DNA from: Verrucomicrobiales bacterium | Lineage (GTDB): Bacteria > Verrucomicrobiota > Verrucomicrobiia > Limisphaerales > UBA1100 | Assembly (NCBI GenBank): GCA_011523245.1 | Contig: WTHG01000341.1 | Span: 1-7,750 of the forward strand | Direction: 5' to 3' | DNA length: 7,750 nucleotides | In this document: one piece after another, positions 6,582-7,750 of the stretch | Position numbering within the stretch: position 1 is the stretch's first letter | Layout of the letters: every line of letters begins with the position of its first letter | Program-made: the position numbers and the translations under genes | The notes under the pieces: model-generated | What the model was told of the DNA's origin: nothing | Database searches by the model: none | What the model saw: only the letters and a program-made list of their open reading frames with translations

Positions 6582-7724
6582 TTATACGTCCTTCCAAGCG
6601 CGATCCTTGGCGGAATCGAGGACGGCGTCGCAGACCTTGGCGGTCTCGAGGGCGTCGCGGAAGGTCGGGTTGCACGGCGTGCCTTCGTCTAGGCTCTTCA
6701 GAAAGTCGGCCACCTGATGGACAAAGGTGTGCTCGTAGCCGATGCACAGGCCGGGCACCCACCACTTGTCCATGTACGGCATGTCGCCGTCGGTGATGTG
6801 CACGCTGCGCCAGCCGCGTGTGGTCGATTCGTCGCTGTGATCGAAGAACTCCAGACGGTTGAGGTCATGCAGATCCCAGCGGATGGAGGCGTCGGAGCCG
6901 TTGATCTCCAGCGTGTACAGCGCCTTGTGGCCGCGGGCGTACCGGGTGGATTCAAACAGGCCGAGTGAGCCGTTGCCAAAGTGGCAATGGAAAATGCAGG
7001 CATCATCGATGGTGACTTCCTGCTTTTCGCCGCTGGCGGTGTGGACGCGCTCCTTTATGAACGTCTCGGTGACGGCAGACACATCCTTGATGCTGCCGTT
7101 GAGCCAGATGGCAGTGTCGATACAGTGAGCGAGCAAGTCGCCGGTCACACCGCTCCCGGCCGCGGCAGCATCGAGCCGCCAGAGACCTTCGCCCCCCTGC
7201 GGGAGGTCGGCACTAATAGTCCAATCTTGCAGAAAGTTGGCTCGGTAATGGAAAATCTGGCCGAGTTTGCCGCTGTCAATTATCTGCTTGGCGAGGGTCA
7301 CGGCGGGCACGCGGCGGTAGTTGTACCACACGGTGTTGGCCACGCCGGCTTTCTCGACGGCGTCGACCATCGGCCGGCTTTCCTCGGCGGTGCGGGCGAG
7401 TGGTTTTTCGCAAAGCACCATCTTGCCGGCTTCAGCGGCGGCGATGGCGACCTCGGCGTGTTGATCGTTGGGAGTGCAGATGTCGATGGCGTCGATGTCA
7501 TCGCGCTTGATCAACTCGCGCCAGTCGGTCTCGTGCCTTTCAAAGCCCCACTGCTCGGCGAAGGCCTTGGTGCGATCTTCGGTGCGGCCGCACACAGCCT
7601 TGAGCACGGGTGTGTGGCCGAGGTCGGGGAAAAAGTCGCTAACACGCTTGTAACCATTGGAGTGGGTGCGGCCCATGAAGCCGTAGCCCACAAGTCCGAT
7701 GTTAAGGGATTTCTTTTCGCTCAT
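6582..7724 (-). CDS. Gfo/Idh/MocA-family NAD(P)-dependent oxidoreductase
   Basis: A complete 380-aa cytoplasmic dehydrogenase-type protein, probably acting on a sugar, inositol or related polyol; the substrate cannot be told from sequence. The N-terminal Rossmann fold (about 7-130) has the dinucleotide motif G13-Y-G15-F-M-G18, 'ICTPNDQHAE' (82-91) and the family signature E106-K107-P108, whose lysine is a usual catalytic residue. The C-terminal Gfo/Idh/MocA domain includes 'YNYRRVPA' (134-141) and 'GDLLAHCID' (195-203), with D196 and H200 in the usual active-site positions. There is no signal peptide or Tat motif, unlike many secreted relatives in Planctomycetes and Verrucomicrobia. The start is secure: an in-frame TAA lies five codons upstream (7740-7742) with no other start between. 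The leader is A-rich and has no Shine-Dalgarno. It ends at a strong terminator and is not seen to share a transcript with its neighbours. Confidence 0.9.
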   Translation of the reverse strand: MSEKKSLNIGLVGYGFMGRTHSNGYKRVSDFFPDLGHTPVLKAVCGRTEDRTKAFAEQWGFERHETDWRELIKRDDIDAIDICTPNDQHAEVAIAAAEAGKMVLCEKPLARTAEESRPMVDAVEKAGVANTVWYNYRRVPAVTLAKQIIDSGKLGQIFHYRANFLQDWTISADLPQGGEGLWRLDAAAAGSGVTGDLLAHCIDTAIWLNGSIKDVSAVTETFIKERVHTASGEKQEVTIDDACIFHCHFGNGSLGLFESTRYARGHKALYTLEINGSDASIRWDLHDLNRLEFFDHSDESTTRGWRSVHITDGDMPYMDKWWVPGLCIGYEHTFVHQVADFLKSLDEGTPCNPTFRDALETAKVCDAVLDSAKDRAWKDV

Positions 7725-7750
7725 CGTTTGAATTCTTTTTTAGTTTTGGC

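Overview
The window reads as an ordinary chromosomal segment from a moderately GC-rich Gram-negative-type bacterium. The best guess is Verrucomicrobiota or a relative in the PVC group. That guess rests on the style of the AddB/AddA proteins, the secreted YHS-like protein, the Gfo/Idh/MocA oxidoreductase (a family very common in that group), and A-rich leaders without Shine-Dalgarno sites in front of two genes. It is an inference from remembered family features, not a database result.

Left part (13-5921, + strand): a two-gene operon for double-strand-break repair. An AddB-like nuclease/scaffold subunit is followed by an AddA-like UvrD-family helicase-nuclease. The genes overlap by 4 bases (ATGA), with a good ribosome binding site inside the end of addB. 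Both C-terminal PD-(D/E)XK nuclease cores look intact, and all the main superfamily 1 helicase motifs are visible in AddA. AddB lacks a Walker A motif and three of the four cysteines expected for the iron-sulfur cluster of Bacillus-type AddB. The two proteins should form one heterodimer that resects broken DNA ends for RecA-dependent recombination.

Middle (5920-6565): a convergent junction, where a terminator for the minus-strand gene overlaps the addA stop codon. Next comes a small minus-strand gene for an exported protein with two YHS/TRASH-like metal-binding repeats, the second having lost most of its cysteines. Upstream of it lies a 185-bp spacer. The spacer holds an imperfect 15-bp direct repeat with a 21-bp period, a terminator-like hairpin, and the strong UUCG-loop terminator of the next gene.

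Right part (6582-7724, - strand): a complete Gfo/Idh/MocA-family NAD(P)-dependent oxidoreductase of unknown substrate, transcribed alone as far as can be seen. No functional link between the repair operon, the YHS protein and the oxidoreductase is evident. I see no mobile element, CRISPR array, tRNA or rRNA, and no strong evidence of a new biological system. The most distinctive signals are the degenerate second YHS repeat, the phased direct repeat upstream of that gene, and the cluster-less AddB.
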